A stretch of 35,238 bases of DNA from Methylococcales bacterium (GCA_028714175.1 JAQTMV010000026.1:1-35238); one strand, 5' to 3'; shown: positions 23,899-35,111, numbered from the stretch's first letter. The notes: a model not told the origin generated them from the letters alone. Program-made: numbers and translations.

Positions 23899-24558
23899 GG
23901 CTTTTTGATCCACCAGCGCAGAAACAAAGTGACTTGCCTCGGCAATGGTTTGCTCCATTGCATAAATTAGCTGTGAAATATCAATACTGATTTCAATAAG
24001 CTCATGCTGTAATGCCGCGATAGCGCGTGCATTGAGATTATGTTTAAGGTGTAACACCTGATCTTTAAATGCTGCCAGCACCGGCTGAATTTTACTTTCA
24101 GCGCTGTGCATCGCCTTAATCAGCCGGGCATAATTTTGCCTGGCTGCTTTTAACTGTTGTTTGCTGCTATTACGTAGTGTACGATTGGTGTATTCATTAA
24201 GTTCGTTTTCCCATTCTACAAATAACGCCTCACTGACTTCTTCTATTGCCCTGATTCTGGCGCTGACAGTATCGGATTTTGAACGGCAAAACTGGTATTG
24301 CCTGTTGAGCAGATTATATCTATGCTCCAGCGACGTTTCATTAACACAGACGAGGCTTTTAAAGCGTTCCAGCGCATCTTCAAACTCATTTCTGGTTTCA
24401 TTAAGGCTGATACACGTCTGTTCAACCTGATAAACAACAATATCCCGCTTATGCTCGCCTATTGATTCTCTGGCGCTGTAATAAACCGTCCTGAATTTTT
24501 TTAAGAAAAACCGGATAATTAAATTTAATGAATTTGCAGATTTGTTAATTTCAGCCAT
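23884..24558 (-). CDS. DUF2959 family coiled-coil protein
   Basis: A 224-residue, almost entirely helical protein. Segments such as ARESIGEHKRDIVVYQVE, NEFEDALERFKSLV, VEWENELNEYTNRTLR and LKHNLNARAIAALQHEL match the DUF2959 family, whose function is unknown. Many relatives are lipoproteins; this one begins MAEINKSANSLNLIIRFF and has no lipobox, so it may be cytoplasmic or only loosely membrane-bound. Its 3' end overlaps the convergent lipoprotein gene by 15 bases, a tight arrangement compatible with antisense control but not proof of it. The 255 bases upstream are A/T-rich and shared with the ilvI promoter region. Confidence 0.82.
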   Translation of the reverse strand: MAEINKSANSLNLIIRFFLKKFRTVYYSARESIGEHKRDIVVYQVEQTCISLNETRNEFEDALERFKSLVCVNETSLEHRYNLLNRQYQFCRSKSDTVSARIRAIEEVSEALFVEWENELNEYTNRTLRNSSKQQLKAARQNYARLIKAMHSAESKIQPVLAAFKDQVLHLKHNLNARAIAALQHELIEISIDISQLIYAMEQTIAEASHFVSALVDQKALPVR

Positions 24559-24813
24559 TAGAATTTTTTTTGTGTCAACAATGTGTACTCAAAATCGTAC
24601 AAATTAGATAAGTATAAAAAAGGACAAGAGAGATAATTACAATTTTATTAAGAACCTAGTAAAATGTCTGGACTACGTTTGTCTAAATGGGACAAATATC
24701 ATAGTAAGGCATCTAGATGTTTTTTTAAAACCCCTGTATTTTACTCTTGAATTTTAAAAAACGCATATAAGTTGGTTTGGATTGAAAATAATCATGTTTA
24801 TTGAGGTAATAGC

Positions 24814-26550
24814 GTGGAGTTAAGCGGCGCACAAATCCTGGTTCAGAGTCTTATAGACGAAGGCGTAGAATATATTTTTGGCTATCCTGGCGGGGCGGTA
24901 TTGCATTTATATGATGCGCTTTTCCAGCAGGATGAAATCAAGCACATCCTGGTCCGGCATGAACAGGGTGCAACCCATGCAGCCGATGGTTATGCCCGCG
25001 CCACCGGAAAGCCCGGCGTAGTTCTGGTAACTTCAGGTCCAGGCGCCACCAATGCGGTAACCGGCATTGCCACCGCCTATATGGATTCAATTCCACTGGT
25101 TGTTATTTCCGGCCAGGTATCATTACCGGTAATTGGCAGCGACGCTTTCCAGGAGGTCGATATGATCGGCATTACCCGTCCCTGTGTGAAGCATAATTAT
25201 TTAGTCAAGGATGTGACCAAACTGGCCGAAACGATAAAAAAGGCCTTTTACGTCGCCACCACGGGCCGTCCTGGCCCTGTGGTTGTTGATATACCCAAAG
25301 ACATAACCGCTCCAAACATCAAAGTACCTTATAAATACCCTAAAAAAGTCTCTATTCGCTCCTATAATCCGGTAGTTACCGGACACAAGGGACAGATAAA
25401 AAAGGCTGTTGATTTATTGCTGCGCGCACAAAAGCCAATCATTTATTCAGGCGGCGGTGTGATTTTAGGTGAAGCCAGCAAAGAATTGACCGAATTCACC
25501 CATACACTGGGTTATCCAATTACCAATACCTTAATGGGATTGGGCGGTTTCCCTGCGACTGACAAACAATTCATCGGTATGCTGGGTATGCACGGCACTT
25601 ATGAAGCCAATATGGCGATGCACGAAAGCGATGTAATTATTGCTATCGGCGCTCGTTTTGATGATCGCGTTACCGGTAAGCTGGATTTGTTTTGCCCCTA
25701 CGCCAAAATCATTCATATTGATGTTGACCCGGCATCAATTTCCAAAACCGTTAAAGTCGATATTCCCATTGTCGGAGAAGTTAAACCGGTATTGGAGCAG
25801 ATGCTTGAGTTAATCAGGGAAAACCATAAAAAACCTCATAAAAAAGCCTTGGAGCCCTGGTGGCATCAAATTGAACAATGGCGGGCCGTCAACTGTCTCG
25901 AATATGACCGTGAAAGCCGCCTGATTAAACCGCAATATGTCATTGAGCAATTGTATGAAGTAACTAAAGGTGACGCCTATATTACTTCAGATGTAGGTCA
26001 GCATCAGATGTGGGCAGCGCAATATTATCATTTTGACAAACCGCGCCGCTGGATCAATTCCGGTGGTCTGGGAACCATGGGCTTTGGCTTGCCTGCTGCC
26101 ATCGGCGTTAAATTGGCATTTCCTGATGCAGATGTTGCCTGCGTTACCGGTGAAGCCAGCGTCCAGATGTGTATTCAGGAATTGTCAACCGCGCTTCAAT
26201 ATAAGACACCGATTAAAATCATTAACCTGAACAACCGTTATATGGGTATGGTTCGCCAATGGCAAGAATTTTCCTACGAAAGCCGCTATTCACATTCGTA
26301 TATGGACACTATTCCTGAATTTGTCAAACTGGCTGAAGCTTATGGTCATGTCGGCATGCGCATTGATAAGCCGGAAGAAGTCAGGCCCGCTCTTGAAGAA
26401 GCCTTTGCCATGAAAGATCGTACCGTCTTTCTAGACATTATCACCGACCAGACTGAAAATGTTTATCCGATGATCGAAGCGGGCAAAGGCCATCATGACA
26501 TGAAGCTTAGAGTCGCCCTGGGCACATCGACGGACCGGGAATTAGCGTAA
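24814..26550 (+). CDS. ilvI: Acetolactate synthase, large subunit
   Basis: A 578-residue thiamine diphosphate enzyme catalysing the first common step of isoleucine, leucine and valine synthesis. [14 protein letters not shown] and [20 protein letters not shown] carry the catalytic glutamate region; [20 protein letters not shown] and [13 protein letters not shown] (FAD domain) follow. The cofactor motif near residue 445 is [12 protein letters not shown] followed by [13 protein letters not shown]; the common GDG is GEA here, as gammaproteobacterial relatives often have GEG. GTG start after TGAGGT at about the right distance. The small-subunit gene overlaps its stop codon by one base, so the two are translationally coupled. 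Confidence 0.95.
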   Translation: MELSGAQILVQSLIDEGVEYIFGYPGGAVLHLYDALFQQDEIKHILVRHEQGATHAADGYARATGKPGVVLVTSGPGATNAVTGIATAYMDSIPLVVISGQVSLPVIGSDAFQEVDMIGITRPCVKHNYLVKDVTKLAETIKKAFYVATTGRPGPVVVDIPKDITAPNIKVPYKYPKKVSIRSYNPVVTGHKGQIKKAVDLLLRAQKPIIYSGGGVILGEASKELTEFTHTLGYPITNTLMGLGGFPATDKQFIGMLGMHGTYEANMAMHESDVIIAIGARFDDRVTGKLDLFCPYAKIIHIDVDPASISKTVKVDIPIVGEVKPVLEQMLELIRENHKKPHKKALEPWWHQIEQWRAVNCLEYDRESRLIKPQYVIEQLYEVTKGDAYITSDVGQHQMWAAQYYHFDKPRRWINSGGLGTMGFGLPAAIGVKLAFPDADVACVTGEASVQMCIQELSTALQYKTPIKIINLNNRYMGMVRQWQEFSYESRYSHSYMDTIPEFVKLAEAYGHVGMRIDKPEEVRPALEEAFAMKDRTVFLDIITDQTENVYPMIEAGKGHHDMKLRVALGTSTDRELA

Positions 26551-27041
26551 TGAGACATATTATTTCTATTTTAATGGAAAATGAATCCGGCGCCTTATCA
26601 CGCGTGGCAGGCTTGTTTTCCGCGCGCGGCTACAATATTGAATCATTAACCGTAGCGCCTACTGAAGACTCCAGTTTGTCGAGAATGACATTGGTCACGC
26701 GAGGCAATGAAGACATCATAGAGCAGATCACCAAACAGTTGAATAAATTGATTGATGTGGTTAAATTGATTGATTTAGTCGATTCCGCGCATATCGAACG
26801 TGAATTGATGATGGTCAAAATCAAAACCAGCGAACACATGCGTGATGAAATCAGAAGCATGGCGGAGATATTTCGCGGAAAAATTATTGATGTTACACCG
26901 ACCACCTACATTGTTGAAATGACGGGGCCTTCAGAAAAACTCGATGCTTTTATCGACGCTGTAGACCCGGACACTATTATTGAAGTGGTTCGCTCAGGAC
27001 CGACAGGCATTTCCAGAGGCGAGAAAGGCTTGTATTTATAA
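26550..27041 (+). CDS. ilvH: Acetolactate synthase, small (regulatory) subunit
   Basis: A 163-residue regulatory subunit that binds valine and gives feedback control of the large subunit. The N-terminal ACT domain shows ESGALSRVAGLFSARGYN and SLTVAPTEDSSLSRMT; the C-terminal domain contains IFRGKIIDVTPTTYIVEMTG. Full length for the family. The ATG overlaps the TAA of the large-subunit gene (TAATG). Confidence 0.96.
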   Translation: MRHIISILMENESGALSRVAGLFSARGYNIESLTVAPTEDSSLSRMTLVTRGNEDIIEQITKQLNKLIDVVKLIDLVDSAHIERELMMVKIKTSEHMRDEIRSMAEIFRGKIIDVTPTTYIVEMTGPSEKLDAFIDAVDPDTIIEVVRSGPTGISRGEKGLYL

Positions 27042-27126
27042 CGTAGGTTCAAGGTCAAAAGAACCGCATCCTTATACCTTTCGTCTATTTTATATTCATC
27101 GTACAGCAAAATTCTGCAGCTTCGTT

Positions 27127-27159
27127 CCCTCTCCTGCTGGAGAGGGCTAGGGAGAGGAG
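27127..27159. repeat. Dispersed palindromic (REP-like) repeat, short form
   Basis: CCCTCTCCTGCTGGAGAGGG followed by CTAGGGAGAGGA forms nested inverted repeats. It shares its opening 15 bases and closing GGAGAGGA with the longer element at 10041-10145. It lies in the 184-base gap between ilvH and ilvC and may fold into a hairpin that affects read-through or mRNA stability. Confidence 0.65.
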
Positions 27160-27165
27160 ATTTAA

Positions 27166-28242
<1,077 letters not shown>

Positions 28243-28261
28243 TCACTATGATTTAACCGTT

Positions 28262-28294
28262 AAAAAAAGCCCGTCTTTTGATGGGCTTTTTTTT
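28262..28294 (+). terminator. Intrinsic terminator after ilvC
   Basis: AAAAAAAGCCCGTC and GATGGGCTTTTTTTT pair around TTTT (one G-U pair), 20 bases after the ilvC stop codon, with an eight-base T-run. The flanking A- and T-runs could make it work in both directions. Confidence 0.93.
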
Positions 28295-28404
28295 GTTGAG
28301 TTGTGGTAAATTTTACAAAAACCTCCCCGTCTCTGATTAAGGTAATATTGGTGTTCCGGTCTTGGTCGGCAATCGTCAACCGCGGTAGGTGCCGGGAGTC
28401 AATC

Positions 28405-28728
28405 TCACCGGGGGACTATCATAGCGCGCTCCATGAGACCCTGCTGATTAATGTTGTCCTGGTGAGCGACCAAGCCTTGGAATCCCTGACGACCGGCTAT
28501 GGTGGCGCCAGAGCAACCCAGGTCGTCATCAATGATTTCAATGTCGCTTCGTGGCCACCCTAATAAGTTTGCTCAATCAACCAAACCGTATTGCAAGCGG
28601 GTCGATTCCTGGTGTCGATGAACTTGTTGCAGAGTCGATTGACGGATATAAATGATGGCTTTTCGACTGAGGTGCTGAGATTTGATCTTGCCGCTGTTAT
28701 CGAGTTGATTAATCGTGCGATTGGGCAT
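28405..28728 (-). pseudogene. Serine recombinase (resolvase family), N-terminal remnant with internal stop
   Basis: Leftward from the ATG at 28728 the frame reads MPNRTINQLDNSGKI, SRKAIIYIRQSTLQQVHRHQ and LQYGLVD, a TGA at 28573-28575, then in the same frame LLGWPRSDIEIIDDDLGCSG and GRQGFQGLVA. YIRQST carries the catalytic serine and IDDDLG is the next conserved box of large serine recombinases. The TGA replaces an arginine position (CGA to TGA). After GLVA the similarity fades, so the rest of the catalytic domain and the DNA-binding part are gone. Remaining bases up to 28300 hold no gene I can support. Confidence 0.78.
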
Positions 28729-28941
28729 GACTGCATTCATGACAGCCCCTTTCAATGGTTTTTGTTTCGTCAATTGAACGTCATTTATATAAACGCTTTG
28801 GTCAGAGGTGACGTGACCTAACATTTTCAAAGACTTACCGGGTATCGTTGCACTCAGTTAAACAATGCGATTTATTGCAAATATGATCGTTCAAAGCAAT
28901 ATCAGCAGAATCAACCGTTCTCAGTTTGTTTGAGCTTTAAC

Positions 28942-29376
28942 TCAAGTTCGCCATGGGTGCTCGGGTACATCAGCCATACCAATTACTTCAACCCCGGCTT
29001 TGGCAACCTGATGATCGTTTTCTACCGAACTGCCGCTAACCCCAATTGCACCGATTAGAACTCCGTTTTCGTCGACGATAGGAACACCGCCTGGAAAAGT
29101 AATCAGCCCGTCGTTTGAATGTTCAATTCCATAAAGCGGCCCGCCCGGCTGTGATAACTCGCCGATTTGTCCCGTGTTCATACTGAAGAAACAAGCGGTC
29201 CTGGCTTTCTTGATGGCAATATCCACACTCCCTACCCAAGCGCCATCCATTCTCACGAATGCTTTTAAATCAGCGCCGGAATCAACGACGGCAATACACA
29301 TCCGCGTGCCGATTTTTTCTGACTCACGAATTGCTGAATCCATCGCTTTCTGTGCCTGCTCGAATGTTACATGCAT
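28942..29376 (-). CDS. GlcG/HbpS-family protein (DUF336)
   Basis: A 144-residue protein of the GlcG/HbpS fold. It contains [51 protein letters not shown] and [13 protein letters not shown], which span the whole domain. Relatives bind haem or related small ligands or sit in glycolate and diol operons; the role here is not known. The ATG at 29376 is chosen because GAGGA lies eight bases before it; a GTG at 29391 would add five residues. It appears monocistronic, between the recombinase remnant and spoT. Confidence 0.88.
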   Translation of the reverse strand: MHVTFEQAQKAMDSAIRESEKIGTRMCIAVVDSGADLKAFVRMDGAWVGSVDIAIKKARTACFFSMNTGQIGELSQPGGPLYGIEHSNDGLITFPGGVPIVDENGVLIGAIGVSGSSVENDHQVAKAGVEVIGMADVPEHPWRT

Positions 29377-29411
29377 AATCTTAGTCCTCACTATTCATTA
29401 AATTCAAAGCT

Positions 29412-29436
29412 CAAAACTTACCGCAAACGGCGGTAA
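29412..29436 (-). terminator. Likely terminator after spoT
   Basis: On the minus strand TTACCGC pairs with GCGGTAA around CGTTT, followed by GTTTT. It lies about 55 bases past the spoT stop codon. The T-run is short, so strength is uncertain. Confidence 0.5.
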
Positions 29437-29489
29437 CTATCCATACTGCCTCGTCTTAAATTCAAAGCCGTTGTGATGCGGCCAGGGAG

Positions 29490-31658
29490 TTAAGCCTTGA
29501 CCCGTGAAATTTTTATAACAATGGGTAATTCTTTCAAACGACGCATAATTTTGGCTAAATGTACTCTGTCTTTAACCGTTAAGGTGATCAAGTCTACGCA
29601 AACCCGGTCATCCTGATCAACAACGGTGACATTTTCAATATTTGAATCCAGTTCGGAAATAATCGAGGCAATAGTTGCCAGCGAGCCTCGTTGATTAAGC
29701 ATACTTATGCGTATTTCGGCGGGAAAATCGCCGACTACATCCGAACTCCATTCCACATCCAGCCAGCTGGTGTGTGTTTTTCGAACCACAGAACGATTAC
29801 GGCATTCGTGATGATGCACCACAATGCCTTTACCGGGATTAAAGTAACCTATTATTGAATCTCCCGGTATCGGTCTGCAACATTTGGCCAGTGTAATCAC
29901 CATACCTTCTGTGCCTTTTATAACCAGCGGTGTTTTCCGGATTTGATCATCGTCATTCAGCTTTATGTTGGCATAAATATCATCCTGGGTAAGCCGTTTT
30001 GCGATCAAAAACGGCATTTTGTTGCCCAAACCGATATCTTCCAGTAATTCGTTCATTGACTGCATAGCCGTAACATCAAGCAATGCCTGAATCCGGCTTT
30101 CTTCGATATTTTCCAGATGCAAATGCATAGCCTGCAGTTCTTTATCTAATAACCGCCGCCCTAAACTGATGGCTTCCTTTTGTTTAAAGTGTTTCAGAAA
30201 GTTACGGATACTTGAACGTGCTTTTGCCGTAATTACATAATTTAGCCAAAGCGGATTGGGTCTTGCCCAGGTTGCGGTTATTACCTCTACTGTCATACCG
30301 TTTTCCAGTTTCGTTTGCAACGGTACGAGCTGTTTGTCGATTCTGGCGGATACGCAGGCATTACCAATATCGGTATGTACAGCGTAGGCAAAATCGACAA
30401 CCGTCGCGCCTCGGGGTATTTTGATAATGCCTCCTTTGGGGGTAAACACAAAAACCTCCTTCGGGAACAAGTCAACTTTTAAATTATCAATAAATTCGAG
30501 TGAATCTCCTGCGGACTTTTGAATTTCCAATAAATCCCTTAGCCACTCATTGGCACGTGCCTGAAACTTTTCGGTTTTATCGTCATCGGCTTTATACAGC
30601 CAGTGCGCCGCGATACCCGATTCCGCCATGCGGTGCATTTCATGAGTTCTGATCTGAATCTCAATGGGAACGCCATAGGGACCAATAAGTATCGTATGTA
30701 ATGACTGATAACCATTGGCTTTAGGCATGGCGATATAATCTTTGAAGCGGCCCGGAATCGGTTTATACAAGTTATGAATTACGCCTAAAGCCCGGTAACA
30801 TGTGTCAACATTATCGCAAAAAATTCTGAACGCATAGACATCAAAAACCTCTGATAACGACACTTTTTTTTGAAGCATTTTTTGATAAATGCTGTAAAGA
30901 TTTTTTTCTCGTCCTGAAACATCGCAATGTAAACCGGCCTGCTCCAGACGATTTTTTATTGCACTTTCGATAGTATCAATAATTTTACTGCGATTGCCCC
31001 GCGCTTTTTTCAGGGCATTGTTTAATATAGCGTAACGCCATGGATACATCGCCTCAAAACTCAGCGATTCCAGTCTGTGCCGAATTTTATTCATACCCAG
31101 ACGATTGGCAATCGGAGCGTAAATATCCAGTGTTTCACGGGCAATGCGGCATTTTTTTTCTGAACTCATTACTCCTAACGTTAGCATGTTATGCAGTCGA
31201 TCTGCCAGTTTGACCAGGATGACACGCAAATCCTTGCCCATTGCCAGAAACATTTTACGGACATTTTCCGCTTGCGCTTCTGCATGGGTCTTGCTGTCAA
31301 TTTTTGTTAATTTGGTAACGCCATCAACCAGCTCTGCAACTTCTTCACCGAACTCTTTAACCAGTTCCTTTTTGCTGACAGAAGTATCTTCAATAACATC
31401 GTGCAGAATCGCCGCCATGATGCCACTGGCATCCATGCGCATTTCAGCAAGTGTAATGGCAACAGACACCGGATGACATATATAAGGTTCGCCGCTTTTA
31501 CGAAATTGATCGGCATGCGCAGCCGCGCCAAACTCATAAGCACGGATGCAATCCTTGATTTGACTTTGCTCCAGATAGCCGGACAAAGCCGCACACAAAC
31601 GCTGAATCAGGTCATCCTGAAGGCGTTTTGGCTCGATAGTGTCGGCTATTTCCAGCAT
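29490..31658 (-). CDS. spoT: Bifunctional (p)ppGpp synthetase/hydrolase
   Basis: A 722-residue RelA/SpoT homologue controlling the stringent response. The HD hydrolase domain (about 40-190) has AHADQFRKSGEPYICHPV and the catalytic HDVIEDT, so hydrolysis should be active. The synthetase domain (about 235-355) has RFKDYIAMPKANGYQSLHT and EIQIRTHEMHRMAESGIAAH. A TGS domain follows (about 385-450: VFVFTPKGGIIKIPRGATVV), then a helical region with the CCRPIPGD zinc-finger-like segment, and a C-terminal ACT domain (about 645-720). The gene is 12 bases downstream of rpoZ, the same order as in Escherichia coli, and probably co-transcribed. Confidence 0.97.
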   Translation of the reverse strand: MLEIADTIEPKRLQDDLIQRLCAALSGYLEQSQIKDCIRAYEFGAAAHADQFRKSGEPYICHPVSVAITLAEMRMDASGIMAAILHDVIEDTSVSKKELVKEFGEEVAELVDGVTKLTKIDSKTHAEAQAENVRKMFLAMGKDLRVILVKLADRLHNMLTLGVMSSEKKCRIARETLDIYAPIANRLGMNKIRHRLESLSFEAMYPWRYAILNNALKKARGNRSKIIDTIESAIKNRLEQAGLHCDVSGREKNLYSIYQKMLQKKVSLSEVFDVYAFRIFCDNVDTCYRALGVIHNLYKPIPGRFKDYIAMPKANGYQSLHTILIGPYGVPIEIQIRTHEMHRMAESGIAAHWLYKADDDKTEKFQARANEWLRDLLEIQKSAGDSLEFIDNLKVDLFPKEVFVFTPKGGIIKIPRGATVVDFAYAVHTDIGNACVSARIDKQLVPLQTKLENGMTVEVITATWARPNPLWLNYVITAKARSSIRNFLKHFKQKEAISLGRRLLDKELQAMHLHLENIEESRIQALLDVTAMQSMNELLEDIGLGNKMPFLIAKRLTQDDIYANIKLNDDDQIRKTPLVIKGTEGMVITLAKCCRPIPGDSIIGYFNPGKGIVVHHHECRNRSVVRKTHTSWLDVEWSSDVVGDFPAEIRISMLNQRGSLATIASIISELDSNIENVTVVDQDDRVCVDLITLTVKDRVHLAKIMRRLKELPIVIKISRVKA

Positions 31659-31670
31659 AAACCTTAACTG

Positions 31671-31910
31671 TCAGAACATGGAATTGTGATCGTGTGTTTC
31701 ACTAACACGATGCAAGCGATTAATGTTCTCAGTAGACACATGACCTGCTGCAATTTCACGTAACGCGAGCACTGTATCTTTATCTTTTCCACGTGGGAGA
31801 AATTCAGTCGCACCGTGACTTAGTTGACGTGCTCTAGTACTCGCTAATAAAACCAGTTTGAAACGGTTTTCTACATGCTCCAAACAATCCTCGATAGTAA
31901 CTCTGGCCAT
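31671..31910 (-). CDS. rpoZ: RNA polymerase omega subunit
   Basis: A 79-residue protein that starts [20 protein letters not shown], continues [12 protein letters not shown] and has [13 protein letters not shown], the conserved omega core. It stabilises the beta' subunit and forms part of a ppGpp binding site, which fits its pairing with spoT 12 bases downstream. Ribosome-binding site AGGAAAA precedes the ATG. Confidence 0.95.
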   Translation of the reverse strand: MARVTIEDCLEHVENRFKLVLLASTRARQLSHGATEFLPRGKDKDTVLALREIAAGHVSTENINRLHRVSETHDHNSMF

Positions 31911-32047
31911 TTTTTTTCCTGTAAGTTAAAGAAATCAGCCTGTTTGACCAGGCAGAAAGGTAATACGTTTCATTTATTCCTTACGAAAATAAGGGCAATG
32001 AAAAACAATTAATTATTTATTTTATGAATAAAGATTAACTTAAATCA

Positions 32048-33220
32048 CTAACCTCTTGATTTTAATATAGCAACAGCAGGGAGTTCTTTGCCTTCAAGAA
32101 ACTCAAGGAATGCGCCGCCACCTGTGGATGTGTAAGAGATTTTGTCTTCAATGCGGTACTTGTCGATAGCGGCCAAAGTATCGCCGCCGCCGGCAATCGA
32201 GAAAGCGCTGCTTTCGGCAATGGCTGTTGCCAAAACTTGTGTGCCGTGACTGAACTGTTCAATCTCAAACACACCAACAGGCCCATTCCAGACAATAGTG
32301 CCGGCAGACTTCAATAACTCTGCATACTGTTTTGCAGTATCGGGGCCTATATCCAGAATCAAATCATCCGCTTCAACGTCTTCAACGTGCTTTACTGTGG
32401 CGGCTGCAGTTTCAGAGAATTCTTTGGCACAAACGACATCAACGGGTATAGGAATATCAGAGCCTGCCTGCCTGGCAGCGGCAATTAATCGCTGTGCTTC
32501 TTCTATTAAATCGGCTTCATAAAGCGACTTGCCTACCGGAAAACCCGCGGCGGCAATAAACGTATTGGCAATACCACCGCCGACGATTAATTGATCCACC
32601 TTTTCCGACAGTGATTTTAATACCGTTAATTTGGTAGATACTTTAGACCCGCCGACAATAGCCACCAGCGGTTTGGCAGGCGTTTCCAAAGCTTTGCCCA
32701 AGGCATCCAGTTCGCTAGCCAATAAAGGCCCCGCGCAAACAATCGGTGCGAATTTGGCCACGCTGTGAGTGGAAGCCTGCGCTCTATGCGCTGTGCCGAA
32801 AGCGTCCATAACAAACACGTCACAAAGAGCAGCCATTTTCTTTCCTAACTCATCACTGTTTTTCTCTTCGCCGACATTGAAGCGCACATTTTCACAAAGA
32901 ACAACTTCACCTGGTGCAATAACAATTCCATCCAGCCAGTTTTTTTCCAATCTGACCGGCTTGCCGAGAAGATCTGACAAGCGTTCGGCAACGGGCTTCA
33001 ACGAAGAAGTTTCGTCATACTGTCCTTCAACAGGACGGCCAAGATGCGATAACAGCATCACCGCCGCTCCCGCCGCCAAGGCTTTTTCAATGGTTGGAAC
33101 ACTGGCTTGAATACGAATATCGCTGGTTACCTTACCGTTTTTTACCGGCACATTCAGATCCTGACGAATTAATACCCGTTTTCCTGATAAATCCAGATCA
33201 ACCATTCTTTGAATCGACAT
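32048..33220 (-). CDS. pgk: Phosphoglycerate kinase
   Basis: A 390-residue glycolytic enzyme interconverting 1,3-bisphosphoglycerate and 3-phosphoglycerate with [25 protein letters not shown] at the start and [59 protein letters not shown] and the C-terminal GGGDTLAAI and [13 protein letters not shown] all match the family. Full length. The ribosome-binding site GAGGGTG overlaps the stop region of the redoxin gene 11 bases upstream, so the two form an operon. rpoZ and spoT follow after 137 bases on the same strand. Confidence 0.97.
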   Translation of the reverse strand: MSIQRMVDLDLSGKRVLIRQDLNVPVKNGKVTSDIRIQASVPTIEKALAAGAAVMLLSHLGRPVEGQYDETSSLKPVAERLSDLLGKPVRLEKNWLDGIVIAPGEVVLCENVRFNVGEEKNSDELGKKMAALCDVFVMDAFGTAHRAQASTHSVAKFAPIVCAGPLLASELDALGKALETPAKPLVAIVGGSKVSTKLTVLKSLSEKVDQLIVGGGIANTFIAAAGFPVGKSLYEADLIEEAQRLIAAARQAGSDIPIPVDVVCAKEFSETAAATVKHVEDVEADDLILDIGPDTAKQYAELLKSAGTIVWNGPVGVFEIEQFSHGTQVLATAIAESSAFSIAGGGDTLAAIDKYRIEDKISYTSTGGGAFLEFLEGKELPAVAILKSRG

Positions 33221-33231
33221 ATTTCACCCTC

Positions 33232-33807
33232 TCATTTTGTGTGTGTATTTAGTGTGTGTTTCCATTTGATGGAGCAACCCATGCTAGGAATCTGTTCTTG
33301 CGGACCATGACCAGTTTCAGCAATCAGTTTCATGGCTTCAAAAAGGTCGCGGCGGGTATCAGCCGGAGCGGTTTCCTTACGGCTGGCATCAAGCCTGCCT
33401 CGATACTGCAACTCAAAGTCAGCATTATACCCAAAAAAATCCGGCGTGCAGACAGCGCCGTACAGTTTGGCAACCTCTTGCGTTTCATCGAGTAAATAAG
33501 GAAAGCTAAAATTCAGCCGTTCGGCGACTAATTTCATGTTGTCAAACGAATCTTCGGGGTACTCGGCAGGATCATTGGACATGATAGCAACAGAGCCAAT
33601 GCCAAACTGTTTAAGCTCACGAGTATCTCTAACAATCCGTTCCTGCACGGCTTTAACATACGGGCAATGATTGCAAATAAACATAATCAGCAAACCCTTT
33701 TCGCCCATACATTGTTGTAGCGACCAGGTACGGCCGTCAACGCCGGGCAATATAAAATCAATCGTTTTTTTACCAAAATCACAAATTGGTGTTTCCAGTA
33801 ATGCCAT
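33232..33807 (-). CDS. Thioredoxin-fold redoxin (AhpC/TSA-like)
   Basis: A 191-residue cytoplasmic protein with a thioredoxin-like fold. FILPGVDGRTWSLQQ opens the domain, and LLIMFICNHCPYVKAVQER contains the CxxC pair (CNHC) at the thioredoxin active-site position. AIMSNDPAEYPEDSFDNM and YGAVCTPDFFGYNADFEL, with the cis-proline region, and PSMGCSIKWK near the end are typical of the thioredoxin family redoxins seen in many bacteria. It probably acts as a thiol-disulfide or peroxide reductase; the substrate is unknown. It is the first gene of the unit with pgk. The last residues (HTLNTHTK) come from a GTGT-repeat that could be unstable. Confidence 0.88.
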   Translation of the reverse strand: MALLETPICDFGKKTIDFILPGVDGRTWSLQQCMGEKGLLIMFICNHCPYVKAVQERIVRDTRELKQFGIGSVAIMSNDPAEYPEDSFDNMKLVAERLNFSFPYLLDETQEVAKLYGAVCTPDFFGYNADFELQYRGRLDASRKETAPADTRRDLFEAMKLIAETGHGPQEQIPSMGCSIKWKHTLNTHTK

Positions 33808-34016
33808 CGATGCACCTCTATTTATCGTTTTATAAATTGTTTATCAGAATGTGTTTGTTGTACAAGCGCTACTGTACAGCAAAATAAAAGTGTTTTTTAT
33901 CTTTTTCACGCTTGGCATACGCTTCCGGTTTTTGCCAATGTCCAGGTATTTCTAATGCCTGTTGTTTTATTTCATGCCAAAATATGTCTTGATATTAAGT
34001 ATTAAACCGAGAAATT

Positions 34017-34949
34017 ATGAAAATTGCTATTTTATCCCGTAACTCCAAATTATATTCGACCACTCGATTGGTTGCAGCCGCACAGGCACGCGGACATCAG
34101 GTACGGGTTCTGGATGTATTGCGCTGTTACATGAATATAACTTCGCATAATCCATCGATACATTATCGGGGCGAAGACTTAACCGGATTTGATGCCGTTA
34201 TTCCTCGAATTGGCGCTTCCGTGACTTTTTATGGCACAGCAGTTTTAAGACAATTTGAAATGATGAATGTGTTTCCATTAAATGAATCGGTAGCGATATC
34301 CCGTTCAAGGGATAAATTACGATCAACCCAATTGCTTGCCAGAAAAGGGATCGGTTTACCCGTAACCGGGTATGCCAATAACCCGGATGATATTGAAGAT
34401 TTAATTTCTCAAGTCGGCGGTGCGCCGCTGGTGATTAAATTATTACAGGGTACTCAAGGAATCGGTGTGGTATTGGCCGAAACCCACAATGCTGCTGAAA
34501 GTGTTATTCAGGCGTTTATGGGACTCAATGCAAACATTATGGTGCAGGAATTTATTAAGGAAGCCAATGGCAGTGACATTCGCTGTCTTGTAATAGGCGA
34601 TAAAGTGGTTGCTGCAATGAAGCGACAGGCTTCAGAAGGCGAGTTCCGTTCCAATCTGCATCGCGGCGGCTCTGCCACACTAATACGTTTAACACCTGAA
34701 GAACGCTCCACTGCTGTGCGTGCCGCAAGAATCATGGGTCTGAATGTCTGTGGCGTTGATATGCTACGCTCCAATCATGGACCGGTTATTATGGAAGTCA
34801 ACTCATCTCCGGGACTAAAAGGAATTGAAACTGCCAGCGATAAGGATATTGCCGATATGATTATACAATTTATTGAAAAACGCTTTGAGACGATGGAAAC
34901 AACAAAAGACAAATCACCTACCCGTACTCGTACCCGCGGCAAGGGCTAA
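34017..34949 (+). CDS. rimK: Ribosomal protein S6 glutamate ligase family (ATP-grasp)
   Basis: A 310-residue ATP-grasp ligase that adds glutamate residues to the C-terminus of ribosomal protein S6. It begins [19 protein letters not shown] and has [58 protein letters not shown] (ATP-binding), [19 protein letters not shown] and the magnesium-binding [15 protein letters not shown]. The C-terminal tail is basic with Arg-Thr repeats. Full length. The ribosome-binding site is weak (GAGAAA). It stands divergent from the redoxin-pgk unit with 209 A/T-rich bases between. Confidence 0.94.
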   Translation: MKIAILSRNSKLYSTTRLVAAAQARGHQVRVLDVLRCYMNITSHNPSIHYRGEDLTGFDAVIPRIGASVTFYGTAVLRQFEMMNVFPLNESVAISRSRDKLRSTQLLARKGIGLPVTGYANNPDDIEDLISQVGGAPLVIKLLQGTQGIGVVLAETHNAAESVIQAFMGLNANIMVQEFIKEANGSDIRCLVIGDKVVAAMKRQASEGEFRSNLHRGGSATLIRLTPEERSTAVRAARIMGLNVCGVDMLRSNHGPVIMEVNSSPGLKGIETASDKDIADMIIQFIEKRFETMETTKDKSPTRTRTRGKG

Positions 34950-35045
34950 TTCCATATATCAGGCATGGGTTAGCAACTTGCAAATATTTATCCTGAACAG
35001 ATTGAAGGCATATTTGCTTACAAAATGGCAGTGAAAGGAGAAAAC

Positions 35046-35111
35046 ATGAAACTTCCGATAACAGGCGGTTGTCTTTGTGGCTCTAAGCAAATCAATGAAC
35101 CAAATCAATGA
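35046..35111 (+). pseudogene. GFA-family gene, first codons only, cut by the IS
   Basis: A strong ribosome-binding site (AAAGGAG) precedes an ATG at 35046. The peptide starts MKLPITGGCLCGS, the usual opening of GFA (glutathione-dependent formaldehyde-activating-like, CENP-V fold) proteins with its zinc-binding CxC. After about 13 residues it departs and hits TGA at 35109-35111. The IS end starts at 35117, and the repeat caaatcaatgaa occurs at the junction. The remaining part of the gene would lie beyond the IS if insertion is the cause. Confidence 0.65.

Noticed and set aside
28303..28563. 86-codon plus-strand frame after the ilvC terminator
   Set aside because: Its opposite strand carries the serine recombinase motifs, so this frame is a shadow.
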